A DNA stretch of 64,000 nt from the NCBI RefSeq assembly GCF_025094135.1, contig NW_026252377.1, positions 62,001 through 126,000 on the forward strand, given 5' to 3'. The notes below the pieces were generated by a model. It was not told the DNA's origin. It saw nothing but the letters and a program-made list of their open reading frames with translations, and made no database searches. Within the stretch, counting starts at the first letter, position 1; every line of letters begins with the position of its first letter. Positions 11,582-23,417 of the stretch are shown piece after piece. The translations under genes were made by a program, and so were the position numbers. This DNA comes from Mucor mucedo (Eukaryota > Mucoromycota > Mucoromycetes > Mucorales > Mucoraceae).

Positions 11582-11732
11582 CTTTTTTTTTTTATATGTG
11601 GGTAAAAAAAAAAGAAATAGAGGAAAACAAGGGAATAAAAAAGAGTAAAAAAAGCAAGAACACGAATTATTTTGGAGAGGAGATAATTTTTTTTTGTTTA
11701 CTTAAAAAGGAGATTTACCTTTGAAAAGGAAA

Positions 11733-11882
11733 TTATTTTTTTATTAAGTCATCGTCTTTGGGCTCATGGGGTTTGTCATCAACTTTCTTGGGATCACTTT
11801 CTGTGCTTGGTTTATTATTCTTTTCAGGCTGTAAAGGCCATTGAGACAACTTGGGATTGCTTTTACTCGTGTAATGAAACAT
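11733..11882 (-). CDS. Possible small Lys/Asp/Pro-rich protein or last exon
   Basis: A 49-codon frame opens at an ATG preceded by a strong CT-rich tract (CTCTCTTTTTCTCTCTCGC on the minus strand) and ends in a charged tail (DDKPHEPKDDDLIKK). It could be a complete small gene or the last exon of a spliced gene. Exon-like pieces occur just upstream on the same strand. At 12051-12104 one reads RINTRLNNGLLSTTVKEM, flanked by TTTTTGTAG and GTAAGG. Near 12140-12200 another reads RRERQPFVCTDDHLQQ and ends at GTAAGA. I could not join these into one protein and do not recognise the family. The remaining sequence up to 13209 shows no gene. Confidence 0.3.
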   Translation of the reverse strand: MFHYTSKSNPKLSQWPLQPEKNNKPSTESDPKKVDDKPHEPKDDDLIKK

Positions 11883-13209
11883 TAGAAGCGAGAGAGAAAA
11901 AGAGAGATTAAAAAAAGTAAGAAAAATTTGTGTGTGTGTGTGGGAGAAAGAAAGGTCACAGAAACAACTTCTTTTGCATAAATCAAGTCCCTTGTGCAAA
12001 AAAAAAACCCCTTTTTTTTTCCTAAACGACGCTTGATGTCCTTACCATTTCTTTTACAGTCGTACTCAGAAGTCCATTGTTGAGTCTAGTGTTTATCCTC
12101 TACAAAAAAAAAAAAGAATTTCATAACAAAACGCAGATCTTACTTGTTGTAAATGATCATCTGTGCATACAAAGGGTTGTCGCTCTCTTCTTGATCCTTT
12201 TAGGGCAGATCAGGGCTTATGAAAGATATCGAATCTTTCTGAAAATCAACTATTACTCATTTGGCGCGTCTTTTTCTTTTAGTGTCTTTATGTGGGGAAG
12301 TAATATATCTTTTTGAAATGACGCCCACGATACATTGCATTAGACTTAAAAAAAAAAGATATTTATTAAAATTCGATTAATGCTTGCATTTACATGTAGT
12401 CTCTCAGTCATGTATGTAATCGATGGTTAAGAATAGCCGCACACAAAAAAAAAACTTGTTTTATATTAGTTATTAGTTATTTGCCCTCTAATTTGTTCCA
12501 CATTGGAATTTCCTCTCACGAGAGATGTTTCTGTTTGAAAAAAAAGCAGGGTGTCTATTTGTCTCAAAGGTCTCTTTTTGCTCAAACACACACAAAAAAA
12601 GGGGGGTTAGAAAAATGTTGTGTTCTTTTGTCGAAAAAAAAAAAGATGATCTGCATACAAGTGGCAAGGAGTAAATAACATGTACAACGGATGAAGCTAA
12701 ATATAGCCAATGTCTCTCTTTATTTACAACATGTTCTATAGAAACTAGTTGTATGCTCATCTCAAAAAAAAACAAAAGGAGGGGGCTTTCCATGATCCAG
12801 TTCCATCCCGCTTCACTAAAAGCCTTTTTTTTTATTGGTAATCATATGCCTTTGATTTACTATCGATTCTGTTCTTTGCTACATATACAGTGCATAATAG
12901 ATCCCAACAATACGATATAATTACCATCTAGCCCTTGAATACACACTCTCCTCCCCATGGATACTGTCGTTTAGAATATATACCCCATGTTTATAGAACC
13001 CCTATCCATTCTAGACAATCCTTCCATACGGAGACTCACATACAGCACCCCTTTATTTTGTCCATGGACCTATATAACCAACCAAATTTCTCTCATCTTC
13101 TTTTTTTTTTCTCAATTAACATCACTCCCAATAAAGCAGAGGTAACTACTCTTATTCTCAATCAATTACATCTTTATTGACACTCATATTTTAGATATAT
13201 ATATATAAA

Positions 13210-13857
13210 ATGCAATTGAAATTTGTTTCCCTCGGTTTGATTGCCACCATGTTGGTCTCCGTTTCTGCTCGTCCATTACACTCTGAAGAGGTAGCTCTTG
13301 CTGCTCGCGGCTGTGGTTCTTGTGGCGGCGGTGGTGGAGGTGGTATTACAGATGGTCTTCCTGTAGGCGATCTTACCGGCGGCCTTACCAACGGTGGTCT
13401 TCCTGTTGATACTGTTACAGGTGCCGTTACTGGTGTTGGCGGTGGTGTTGGCGGTGGTAGTGGTTCTTTAGCCAATGTCAGTGGTAATAATATTCAATTA
13501 GACAATACCGCTAGTAATATCTTGAACAATCTGAACGTGTCGGATAACTTGAATAACGCTGATGTTGATGTTCTCACCGGTGGTGATAGCCACAATGGTG
13601 GATGTGGTGGTTCCGGTTGCGGTGGTGGTGGACATCATGGTGGCAACGGTGGTGGTCATCATGGTGGTAACGGTGGTGGTCATCATGGTGGCAACGGTGG
13701 TAACGGTGGTGGACATCACGGTGGTGGACATCACGGTGGCAACAGTGGTTGTGGTAGCTCTGGTGGTTGTGGTAGTGGTAGTAATGATAATGATAATGAC
13801 TTCCTCGGAGATGACTTCTTCGACAATGACCATACTCATGGACCCGATTGCGCATAA
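13210..13857 (+). CDS. Secreted Gly/His-rich low-complexity protein
   Basis: An intronless 215-residue protein with a clear signal peptide (MQLKFVSLGLIATMLVSVSA, cut likely after residue 20). The rest is more than a third glycine. Residues about 138-178 are tandem GHHGGNGG-type units carrying paired histidines, flanked by Cys-Gly clusters (CGSCGG, GGCGGSGCGGG, GSSGGCGSG). The C-terminus is Asp-rich and ends DHTHGPDCA. Paired His and Cys in a flexible Gly backbone are compatible with binding Cu, Zn or Ni, or with a structural wall role; both are inference. There is no GPI-anchor tail. A TATA-like ATATATATATATAAA sits directly before the ATG, so the leader must be very short or the true transcript start lies further upstream. 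The tandem units are repetitive at DNA level. Confidence 0.75.
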   Translation: MQLKFVSLGLIATMLVSVSARPLHSEEVALAARGCGSCGGGGGGGITDGLPVGDLTGGLTNGGLPVDTVTGAVTGVGGGVGGGSGSLANVSGNNIQLDNTASNILNNLNVSDNLNNADVDVLTGGDSHNGGCGGSGCGGGGHHGGNGGGHHGGNGGGHHGGNGGNGGGHHGGGHHGGNSGCGSSGGCGSGSNDNDNDFLGDDFFDNDHTHGPDCA

Positions 13858-14235
13858 AGAAAAGGACTCGGAATACATGCATTTATTATTATATTTTTTT
13901 TACCCTATTATGGGAATACTGAATACCCTTAATACAGTTCCCATATCACATACACAAACACATAAACAACTTTTTTATTCATTTATAAAACCAATAAAAA
14001 AAAACCCAATAGTAACTTAACATCTTATTACTGTTTGTTTGTGCCTGCGCGCATAAATGGGCCCATAAATGATCCACATATGTTTGAAACCCCGATAAAG
14101 GCTACGTCACACTCGCCTCGCGCACCGCACGGGGAGAGGGGCAAGGCCAGGGTTTCTTGAAATAAAATAAAAAAAAAAAGGTTCAGATTTTTTTTTTTAT
14201 TTTATATATTCTTCCATAATCTCCCCACTCTAAAT

Positions 14236-14516
14236 ATGCCTGCTGTTCCTGCTTCTGGTTTAACCCGTACCATTTATAACACCTTCTTCAAGAAGAACTC
14301 TGTTTTTGTTGCCAGCATCTTTACTGGTGCCATTGCCTTTGAAGTTGCTTTTGATTCCACTGCTGACAAGCTCTGGGACAGCTTCAACAAGGGCGTAAGT
14401 TTTTTTTTTAAACCTGTTTTTTAATAGAGAAGGCAATGACTGACATGAAACATTATTTATTCGAAAACTTGTAGAAGCAATGGAAGGATATCGAGCACAA
14501 GTATGTTTCCGAGTAA
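14236..14516 (+). CDS. QCR9: Ubiquinol-cytochrome c reductase subunit 9 (complex III)
   Basis: Two exons (14236-14394, 14475-14516) encode 66 residues, the usual size of QCR9/UQCR10. Features match the family: a short basic N-terminus (GLTRTIYNTFFKKNSVF), one transmembrane helix (about 22-40, FVASIFTGAIAFEVAFD) and the C-terminal DKLWDSFNKGKQWKDIEHKY, which is completed by the 14-codon second exon. QCR9 is a single-pass inner-membrane subunit of the bc1 complex, close to the Rieske protein. The intron (80 nt) has GTAAGT and TTGTAG borders, phase 0. Before it, 14098-14150 is a GC-rich island containing TACGTCAC, a CRE/ATF-like half site that may belong to its promoter. Confidence 0.93.
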
Positions 14517-14748
14517 AAAGATTTTTTCAGACAACAATTACAACAACCCAATTGGAATTTAGATCAATTTTTTTATATTAATTACAAAAAACACAAAATA
14601 AAATTGGAGAGAAAAGAGAGAGAAGAGAAACAACAACCTTTTTTTTTTCATTCACACATGAACAATGTTTATTTTATGCGTACTTGAAAATAAATTATTA
14701 GTTCACAACTCCCTCTCCCCCTTTTATCTTATATCTTTATTATTATAA

Positions 14749-15908
14749 TTATTCTTGTTTCGCAGATAATCGTGCAAGCATATTCTGAGTAATGGAACGA
14801 TAATGAGCAGCAAAGGGACTATCTGGTTGCGAAATCACAATGGGTTTACCAGAATCTGATAATTTACAGATATCCGCATGGAGAGGGACTTCACCCAATA
14901 AAGGGACATTGTAATCAGTCGCCATACGAGCCGCACCGTCGTGACCGAAAATATGCGATTCATGGTTACAGTTGGGACAAATAAACAATGACATGTTTTG
15001 CACCAAACCCAAAATCTAATTGTTTATAATGTGTCAGCACTTTGAAATGATTTTTCATAAAAAGGATATATATATATATATATATATAAACTTACGGGGA
15101 CGTTCACTTTTTTAAACATGTTGGTTCCTTTCACAGCATCAATCAATGCAATATCCTGAGGGGTAGAGATAATCACAGCACCATCGACAACCACTTGTTG
15201 ACTGATGGTTAATTGAACATCACCTGTACCAGGAGGCATATCAATCACCAATAAATCCAAATGTCCCCAATCCACTTGATGTAATAATTGTTGTAAGGCC
15301 TTCATAACCATCAATCCTCGCCACACTACGGGAGCATCCTTATCCACTAAAAAGCCCATGGACATACATTTGACACCGTAATTGGTTAAAGGGATCAGAC
15401 GATCGCCTGTCTCGGTCAGTTCTGGTTCGCCTTTTAAATTCATCAATTTGGGGATGGACGGTCCAAAGATGTCTGCATCTAAAATACCCACCTTCATCTT
15501 CATGCCGGCAGCTGCTAATGCAATATTGACTACAATATAAAAAAATAGACCGTTTTTAATGAGATAAACATGGGTATCAAATAATCTTTTTTTGTACTTT
15601 ACCAGCAGTGGTGGATTTACCAACACCTCCCTTTCCAGAAGCGACACAAACTACTTGTTTCACGCCCTTGATAGGCATCTTTTGAGGTAATCCACGTTGT
15701 GCTCGTGGCATAGTGGGTGCTGCTTTATGTCGAGGCAAGCCCTGTCAAACATATAATAATAATAAAAAAAATGAAATGGCGGGGTGAGTTCTACAGTTCT
15801 TTTTTCTTCTCTCCTCTTTGTGTGTGTGTGTGTGTATTAAATTACCAAGGGGTTTTCATGAAGTAATGTTCTGCATGTAGAGAATGCTCTTCTAGAAATT
15901 AGCAACAT
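14749..15908 (-). CDS. IND1: Mitochondrial Fe-S P-loop protein IND1/NUBPL (complex I assembly)
   Basis: Four exons (15846-15908, 15603-15741, 15096-15529, 14749-15015) give 300 residues. The first exon encodes a basic, Ser/Arg-rich mitochondrial presequence (MLLISRRAFSTCRT). The Mrp/NBP35 ATPase fold follows, with the deviant Walker A GKGGVGKS (about 57-64), the MPPGTGD Walker B region and the metal-binding CPNC motif (Cys about 225 and 228). The PRAQRGLPQK stretch before the P-loop is typical of NUBPL/Ind1 rather than of cytosolic Nbp35/Cfd1, which carry extra N-terminal cysteines. Ind1 delivers Fe-S clusters to respiratory complex I, so this fungus should have complex I. The introns hold microsatellites: a TA run of about 24 bases (15066-15089) and a TG run (about 15820-15836). 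Confidence 0.93.
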
Positions 15909-17635
15909 GGTGGTAAAATAAAAATTAAAAAGGAACAAACTCGTTTTGATGTTTAATCTTAAAACCCGTCAAAATTGGACTTCCGCCAATTGAGGAATGG
16001 ATTTAGAGAGTCTTAAGTCTATAGCCTCAATCACACAAATGTTATAACATATCAGTTATTAAAGAGCCTAAAATTCTAGTCAGAATTTGGGGGTATATTA
16101 TCTTTTACTTAGTAGAGCTTCGTTAAATAAATTATCCCCATATATCCAAAATTTATGTCTATCTGTGTGATGAATTTTCTTTCTATTCAGTAGTTCATTT
16201 TTACGTCTACGTGATCTTTAGAGCTTCATAATGCTTGGTGAGTGTTTATTTGAAGTAGCTCTGTCACTCTTGTAATCTCAGATAAATAGCTGAGTGACAT
16301 GTACAGCATCACGTAGTTATTAGACAAGCGTAACTAGCTTTTAATAACTAATTTCAAATATCTTCACATAATATACATTAAACACGACTAGGAGAGGAAT
16401 GTATATATAAGCTCGTTATTTTAACACAATTATAGTTGCATCCTGGTTTTTGTGATACATGGAGGATGTGACGACTACATATTTTTGTTATATAAGGAGG
16501 TCTTTAATGTGTGTTCCCAGGTCCAATCTAAGATTTACGTACGTAGGTTACATAAATACTGTCTAATGTAAAATTTACTACCATACCTCGTCAGAATTGC
16601 CTTAAAAAAGCGGGATCAGCCGTTTAAGGGGAGTAACCCATTTTTTTTTAAAAAGTTTACCCTAATTCAAATTATACCATGTATAAAAATAACACCTTCA
16701 ATCTTTGTCGTCAGTTGATACTGAGTCTGCTACATACTACTGTTGAGAATAAACAAAAAGAAAGGCTTAAAACTTTACCGTCGGGTACCATTGTATCTGT
16801 TGGCAAAAAAAACGGTAAACCTTAAATTTTAAATAGTCTAAGGTTCTTAAAGGTGCATCAACATACGTAGAACTGAAAAAATCAACTCGAAAGAGAAGCA
16901 CACTTTGGCCTTTATTTTTTATTGAAAACTATGAAATTATAGTGTGATGACCCCCATTATTAATTTGCATTTTGAATTCAAAACTTCGTTCTGGCTCTCT
17001 TGAAAAAAACACAGTTATTTTCTTATATGCACTTAATTGTTAAAAGTGATACATAATCATCTGATGTATGATGCATTATGTAGACACATATCCCAAAGAG
17101 TAAACGTGCATTATTTTAAAACATAGGAAGGGGAAGGGGGGCTTTTAATGCTATACTGTCTTTTCAACAACTAAAATTGCATATCAAAATAAACTGAAAG
17201 AATGTCAATAACCCTTATTGACCTGATTATGTTTCATCTGTACATCAAGTATAATATGGGTGTCAATAAATGTCTTACGAGCAATCATAGTTGCTGTGGT
17301 GCAGCAATAAGGAGTTCACGGAGTTAAGCTTTTTATCATCTATCCGAATACACGAAAATCAAAAAAAAAAAAAAAAATGCGTAGAAGGCCTCTTTTTTAC
17401 TGCTCTTAGATCGTTCTCCGGATAAAAATCATAAAAATGCTGCATTTAGATTCAAGAAAAGAATATATTTGACTCAGTCAATCATTTTTAGATAAGTAAA
17501 TGGCTCAGCAGTACAATGTTTTTATCAGACGAAAAAAAAAAAACGACTCACATTACAATATAAGAGCTCTGCGACATAAAAAATTAATCGTAATAGGCGT
17601 GCTTAGATATCAGTAAAGCCACATGCGGTAAAAAT
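15909..17635. other. AT-rich intergenic stretch
   Basis: 1.7 kb without a supportable gene. It contains an A17 run near 17360 and scattered stop codons in all frames. From about 17640 it passes into the homologous OPT 5' flank. Confidence 0.5.
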
Positions 17636-17639
17636 ACAA

Positions 17640-18850
17640 ATTAGGTATAATTCTACTAATAAGGCGAATATGTGCTATCCGACAAAAATCAGCTTGGTGC
17701 CACCTGAATATTTATTTCAGTTTTTTTAAAAAGGCACTTTGAGATCACAAAATACGACATTTATTCTTAGCTTAGATCGTTAGAATGTAAAATATAGCAT
17801 ATCTATTTACAATGTCTCATTAATTCTATGATAATGGGTGAATCCTTATTGGAGAATTATAATTTATCTGTAGGTTTGGAGATGATCGTATTAATTCAGA
17901 TATGAATCAATAAAAACAGTAATGTTTTCATAGTTAAAAACGCCCACAATGGAAAAAGTGGGAGATAGATAAATATCCTTATTCGTCATAAAAGACACAT
18001 TTTGCAATACCTGACAATATGGCTTGTGTTCATTTCCGAACCATCAAATCTTCCCAGCAGATTAAAATTGTCCCAAATTTGGAGTAATTATAAAGCTTGT
18101 CTTGCTAAAAATTCGAAAACCGATTTCTTATTGTCCATTTACAACAAGATGTCTCTTGATGACTGTGTCCAAGAAATTTGATTTCGAATTTTATGTACAA
18201 TCGTCATTCCCAGTAATAAAAAATTACTTCTGTTTTCAAAGTATTTATTCGTCTTATTTATCTTGTAATTGCTTTCTTTTAAGAGTAATAGCAGCATCTA
18301 TTTAGTTGTATCCAAAAGTTTTTCTAGTTGGTGAGTTCTAGCAAAAAAATTTATCGCTATTGGTGTTTCATCGCGCGTCTTTTCATTTTATTTGGTGTAG
18401 CAAAACAAGATTTCCGTGGGCCACTAGTTATTAAGATTATCAGAAGCACACACAAGATTTCATTCTGTATTCAAGGTTGATTATATTGATATAAAAATCC
18501 CGAAAAGAAATTTATAATATTTCCTTAACAAGAGCACATTTATTGATGACCATGATCACAGTTTTGACTTTATGATTTATTTACTTGATTTGGCAATAAG
18601 CCCGTTTGTTGATTGGACCTTCTTGTTACCAATAACTAATCCTTTTTAAAATCCTCTTGGAACACAGAGTTGCAGAACACGCCATGCTAGTTGTAGATTA
18701 GAAAACATCAGTGGCGCATACCACTATAGAGGTAAAATTACCAAATCTATTGAAAAACCAAAAAAAAAAAAAAAAAAAAAATCCTTCGTATATAAAGGAT
18801 ACGGGATCTTCTTTTTCTCTGATTTTTTTTTTCTGCATCAACTCAGTTTC
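17640..18850 (+). promoter_or_regulatory. OPT-type 5' flank, copy A (upstream of OPT A)
   Basis: More than 1.2 kb upstream of OPT A matches, in inverted orientation, the flanks at 32.2-33.4, 34.4-35.7 and 41.2-42.4 kb. Anchors in order toward the gene are a GGTGCCACCTG block (17696-17706, reverse of CAGGTGGCACC in the other copies), a block around 18040-18080 and the palindrome-like TGACCATGATCA (18547-18558). Last is a block with ACAGAACACGCCATGCT or a close variant about 240 bases before the ATG. Conservation far outside the coding region shows that gene and flank were duplicated together. Confidence 0.7.
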
Positions 18851-18916
18851 CTTTATTACACTCTTATACTTTTATACTACCAGTCTATTGGTTTTTTTTT
18901 TTGTTAAAAAAATAAA

Positions 18917-21348
18917 ATGGCAGGAGACAAAGATACTGAAGGAGGAGAATATGTCTACTCCGAAAAAATTCTGACTACTGGATCTATTGATAGCTTGAAG
19001 GAAAAGGATGTTCAAGATACCATATCCCAATTGACAGACTCCAAGGATCGCAAACTTGATCCTGAGCATCAGCTTAACACATTTGGTGAAGACCAAGAAG
19101 ACTTTGATATGGCTGTCATCAATGAAATTGCATTAACAGAAGACGATGTTAATATGAAAGTTCTTACATTGAGAGCAATGCTTATTGGTTGTGTAAGTAA
19201 AACTGTTTTTACAATTAAATAAATGACTTACTTTAAACTTGATAATATTAGTGTCTTGCTGCTCTTAGTGCTTCGGTTCAACAACTCATGTTCTTCAAGC
19301 CAGGTGGTATAGGGTTGTCCAGTACATTTATGTTAATTGTTGGTTATGTCTTGTGCACTCTTTGGGCTAAATACTTACCTCAAGGTGGCTGGTTAAATCC
19401 TGGTCCTTTCACTATTAAGGAGCACACTTGTATCTATATCTTGGTCGCTTCGGCTAATACTTCTGCTTATGGTACCTACATTCTTTCTGCACAAGCCCTT
19501 TTTTACGAAAACTCCCCTTCTGTTGCTGGTGGTATATTTCTGTTGCTTGCCACACAAATTGTTGGTTATGGTATTGCCGGTCAACTCAGACCTTATCTTG
19601 TGTATCCAGCAAACATGACATGGCCTCTTTCTTTACCCACTGTTTCATTGATTAAGACTTTAAACACGGACGCTGACGAGGCTAAGTGGCGCACAAGATT
19701 CTTCTTCATTGTATTTGGTTCTATCTTTGTATACGAAATAATTCCTCAGTACATCTTCCCTATGTTGGGTGGTATTTCTATTATTTGTCTCGCAAAGAAT
19801 AACAATGTCTGGGTTCAACGCGTCTTTGGTGGATTGACTCCTAACGAAGGTATGGGAGTTCTATCATTAAGTTTTGATTGGTCTTTTATCTCTGAAATGA
19901 ATCCTCTTGTCGTCCCCTTCTGGGTTCAATTGAATGTAATTGGTGGTTTATTTTTATTCTGGATTATAACACCACTTGCGTATCATTATAATGTCTGGAA
20001 TGCTCAAAGTTTCCCTTTCCTCTCTAACAGTATCTTCCAGCGTTTCGACAACGGTACTTCTATCATATATCCTCAAACGGCCGTATTAAATCCCGACAAT
20101 AGTTTAAATCAAACTCTTTTCGAAGCAGTTGGCAACCCTAGCTTCAGTATTTCTAACGGTTTGTCGTATATTTATATCAATCTTGGTGTGACAGCCACTA
20201 TAACACATGTTGCGCTTTACCACGGCAAAGATATTTGGACAATATTTCGTAATCTCAGAAAAAAAGTTCTTGGTGGTGGTGAAGTTGATATTCACATGAA
20301 GTTGATGCAAGCCTATCCCGAGGTAAAATAAGCATAAAATAATTTTAAAACTGTAGCCTGACTTCTGATCACAAATTATTTATAACTATTTAACTAGGTT
20401 CCTAATTGGTGGTTCTATTTGGTCTATTTCGTTGGTATCGGGCTCAATATTGGTATTGGATATGCCAATGGCTCTCAACTACCATGGTGGGGTTTTATCT
20501 TGGCCATCGTAATCTCTACTGTTCTTTCACTTCCCTTAAACATGATTCAGGCTATTACTGGTAACAGTTTCGGTTTAAATGTATTCGCTGAAATGGTCTG
20601 CGGTTTTATTTTACCTGGTTACCCTATTGCTAATATGTACTTCAAAACTCTTGGTTTTAATACCATGAATCAAGCTGGCTTAATGGTTCAGGATATGAAG
20701 ATTAGTCATTACCTCAAGGTCCCTCCCAAGATGACTTTCCTTCACCAAATAGTTGGCACTGTGATTGGCTGTCTTTTCAATTATATTGTTAATGAATCTG
20801 TTGTTAAAAACGAACGTGAAATTCTTCTTAGCCCAGTTGGTAACCGGTTCTGGAATGGAAACAAGCCTCATTCTATTAACTCTGCTGCTATTACTTGGGG
20901 TGCTATTGGTCCTATGGCCATGTTTGGTCCTGGTACACAATACTATATTTTCCTTTGGGCCTTTATTATCGGATTATTCTTGCCCGTTCCCTTCTGGTTA
21001 TTGCATAAGAAGTTTCCTAAGGCCGGTTTCCACTATGTAAACACTCCCATGGTATTAATTGGTCTTGCAGGATTTATGCCTGGTGGTAGTAGTAGTTTTA
21101 TTACTGTTAGTATCATCACTATATTCGTTTCTCAATACTACGTGAAGCGTCGTCACAGCAAATGGTATGCCAAGCACAATTATTTGATGTCTGCTGCTTT
21201 GGATTCGGGAACATCCTTGATGGCCTTCTTTGTCTCTTTAGTTTTCTATGGTGCTGCCAGTGGTAAAGTTTATAATTTCCCCAACTGGTGGGGTAATGAC
21301 AATGAGTCTATCTACATGGATCAGTGCTGCAAAAACTGTGATTTGTAA
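18917..21348 (+). CDS. Oligopeptide transporter, OPT family (paralogue A)
   Basis: Three exons (18917-19192, 19252-20322, 20398-21348), both introns phase 0, give 765 residues. OPT proteins are proton-coupled carriers of small peptides, and some members carry glutathione or metal-siderophore compounds, across the plasma membrane. Hallmarks seen are NPG in GWLNPGPFTIKEH (about 141-143) and the KIPPR-type motif as YLKVPPKMTF (about 556-560). There are about 14-16 hydrophobic segments and a typical NWWGN near the C-terminus. The 92-residue exon 1 is the acidic cytosolic N-terminus (QLTDSKDRKLD, INEIALTEDDVN). It is the most diverged of the three copies and lies in opposite orientation to B and C. 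The C-terminus has a Cys cluster (DQCCKNCDL) shared with the paralogues. Substrate cannot be told from sequence. Confidence 0.93.
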
Positions 21349-22155
21349 ATCATGAAAACCCACTACACTTACTTATATAATTTTACGTATTTATTTAATA
21401 TCTTTATAATTTAATCGTCTTTCTCTATCTCTATTAATAAATGGCTTCAAATCTCACTAACCTGAATTGTGTATTAATAAAAGTTTGATTTTGTTAAATC
21501 AATGTATACAAATTAGCTTGCTACCGAATTTTTCTATTTAAGTTAATTTTGTTCAAATATACGCTTGTTATCTTATTAAAAGCTTTTCATTGCAAGGAAA
21601 GACAACATCAGCTAGAAAATTAAATGACACAGGGTTTAAATAAAATGGCAAGTTCTCGTCAAGAGATACTGGCTGGTTCTAACATGCCAAGGTGCAGGCG
21701 TTATTTTTATTTTGGCTTTATATTTTTGTGTGAAGTTTCAAATTGGTATGGGCATTAGCTTCATGTGTGAAGTGGTCATCCTCGATTGTATTTTTATGTA
21801 TTTCGTTAGTCAGCCGTCCCTACTTGCAAAGAAAGTAAAATATGACAAACAAATAAGTATTTATCAGATTGACATTCTGTAAATGTGTTTACTATATAAA
21901 TGCTGTTCTTTCAGTTTCCGTGTAGAAAATTGAAAAATCGTTTAGTGATGATTTTCTAAACAGCTGTCAGACATTATCGGGCCGACAAAAAAAGTTTAAT
22001 AATTTAGAGAAAGAATTGGTCACAAAAGGCGATAAAATGAATTAGAAAAACAGGTTTAATTAAAATACAAATAAAGCCAAGAATGCTCTACAGAGCGGTT
22101 AAATAGCCCACTTTTCATTCTTACTTCATTATCTTTCTCTTTTCTGCTTTAATAA
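21349..22155. other. Intergenic, OPT A 3' flank and ERD1 promoter
   Basis: About 800 bases, AT-rich. There are AATAAA-like signals near 21438 and 21475, and a CT-rich stretch (CATTATCTTTCTCTTTTCTGC) just before the ERD1 start. No gene seen. Confidence 0.5.
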
Positions 22156-23336
22156 ATGTATTTGGGAAATGAAGGTTCGGCGGTGCCTGAATCTTATCAG
22201 CCCTTAGTTTCAGTTTGTTTTGGCATGTGGGGCTGGGTTGTTGTCTTGTCGATCTTACGTTGGCAACACATTGATGTCCTTTCATTGCTCTACGTATCCC
22301 ACTGTAATATACAGCCTCTTATATATATAGCAGCATCTTTATCACTACTCACATCTACTTACATCTACATGCTGGAACATACCATGTATACACGAACCAG
22401 CGAGTTGCATCATTTTAACCCTGTTGCATGTTGCTATCTACTAGCTGCAGTTTTAATCATATTTGGTCCGTGCAGAAAAGAACCAAGTCAATTACTAAAG
22501 TTTAGTGCTTTGTTTAAACTTGACACGAAAATATGCTATTGCTAACAAGTAAAAAAAAAAAAAAATAGTTGTATCTATAGATTAATTTTCAAGTTGCAAA
22601 AAGTCCATTTTTCAGATATACTTGTGGCAGATATCTTGATCAGCTTCTCTGGTATTTTGACTGGAATATTCGTAAAACTCACAGAAAACATGGCCATATC
22701 GTATTCGTGTTTTGTACCCTTGGTTACAAGGTAGCTCCTTTCACTGTGTTTTTTGTTTCTGAACTGACAAGAGTAAACTAGCTTGCCTTACTTGATTCGA
22801 CTAAAACAATGTTTAAGTCTCTATCATGGCTCTTCGTCCAATAACAAGCGACAATTAGTAAATGCGTTCAAGTACATTTCGGCCATTCCAGTGATTTTTT
22901 TAGCACATTGCACAAAACTAGACAATCATAACCCCGACCCTTATGGAGATCTACTTTGGCGGTTATGGTAAAAGCAAACTAAAGTATACGCACTTTAAAG
23001 AAGTTAAATTTTGTATTGTATAGGCTTTTTTCTGCTATGTTTAGCAACGTTTTTGCGTTTGTATGGGACATTGTGATGGACTGGGGTATAATTCAAGTGG
23101 GAACAGACCGTGTGTGTATAAGAAAAGATTTACATTTTTCAGAGCCATGGAGTTATGTTTTGGCGGTTGGAATTAATGCGAGCATTCGACTATTAAAATT
23201 CGGGTCGCACTTACACCACATACACCCCTTTTGTGTTGATCTGGCCGAAATAGCACGACGTTGGACATGGGTGATATTTCGATTTGAAAATGAATGGATC
23301 AAGCGATCTTACTCCGAACCTATAAATAATTTATAA
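22156..23336 (+). CDS. ERD1: EXS-domain membrane protein, ERD1-like
   Basis: Four exons (22156 to about 22504, 22616-22730, 22782-22967, 23024-23336) give about 320 residues. The EXS (ERD1/XPR1/SYG1) domain is clear from ILVADILISFSG, LPYLIRLKQC, QLVNAFKYISAIPV, AFVWDIVMDWGI and WVIFRFENEWIK. There is no SPX domain, as in yeast Erd1 and unlike Syg1/Xpr1. Erd1 is a Golgi multispanning protein needed for recycling of phosphate produced by glycosylation and for correct retention of Golgi and ER proteins. The last three exons fit in phase across GT...AG introns. The end of exon 1 is uncertain: the frame runs on to a stop at 22543, and I chose a GTGCTT donor only because it restores phase. The gene ends about 80 bases from convergent PKC1. 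Confidence 0.82.
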
Positions 23337-23417
23337 AAAATATTTTTTTATTTTGAAGAAAAATGTTGTATGTATATGGGTGAGGGGGGGGGGATGATTT
23401 AAAAAAAATCAGTTTTT

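Noticed and set aside
12488..12793. 101-codon minus-strand frame
   Set aside because: Hydrophobic and Phe-rich through A/T runs, no domain, no splice or leader signals; likely chance.
13498..14020. Frames rich in Thr, Val or His around the Gly/His repeat gene
   Set aside because: Shadow frames of the GGN/CAT repeats; only the + strand frame at 13210 has a signal peptide and sensible start.
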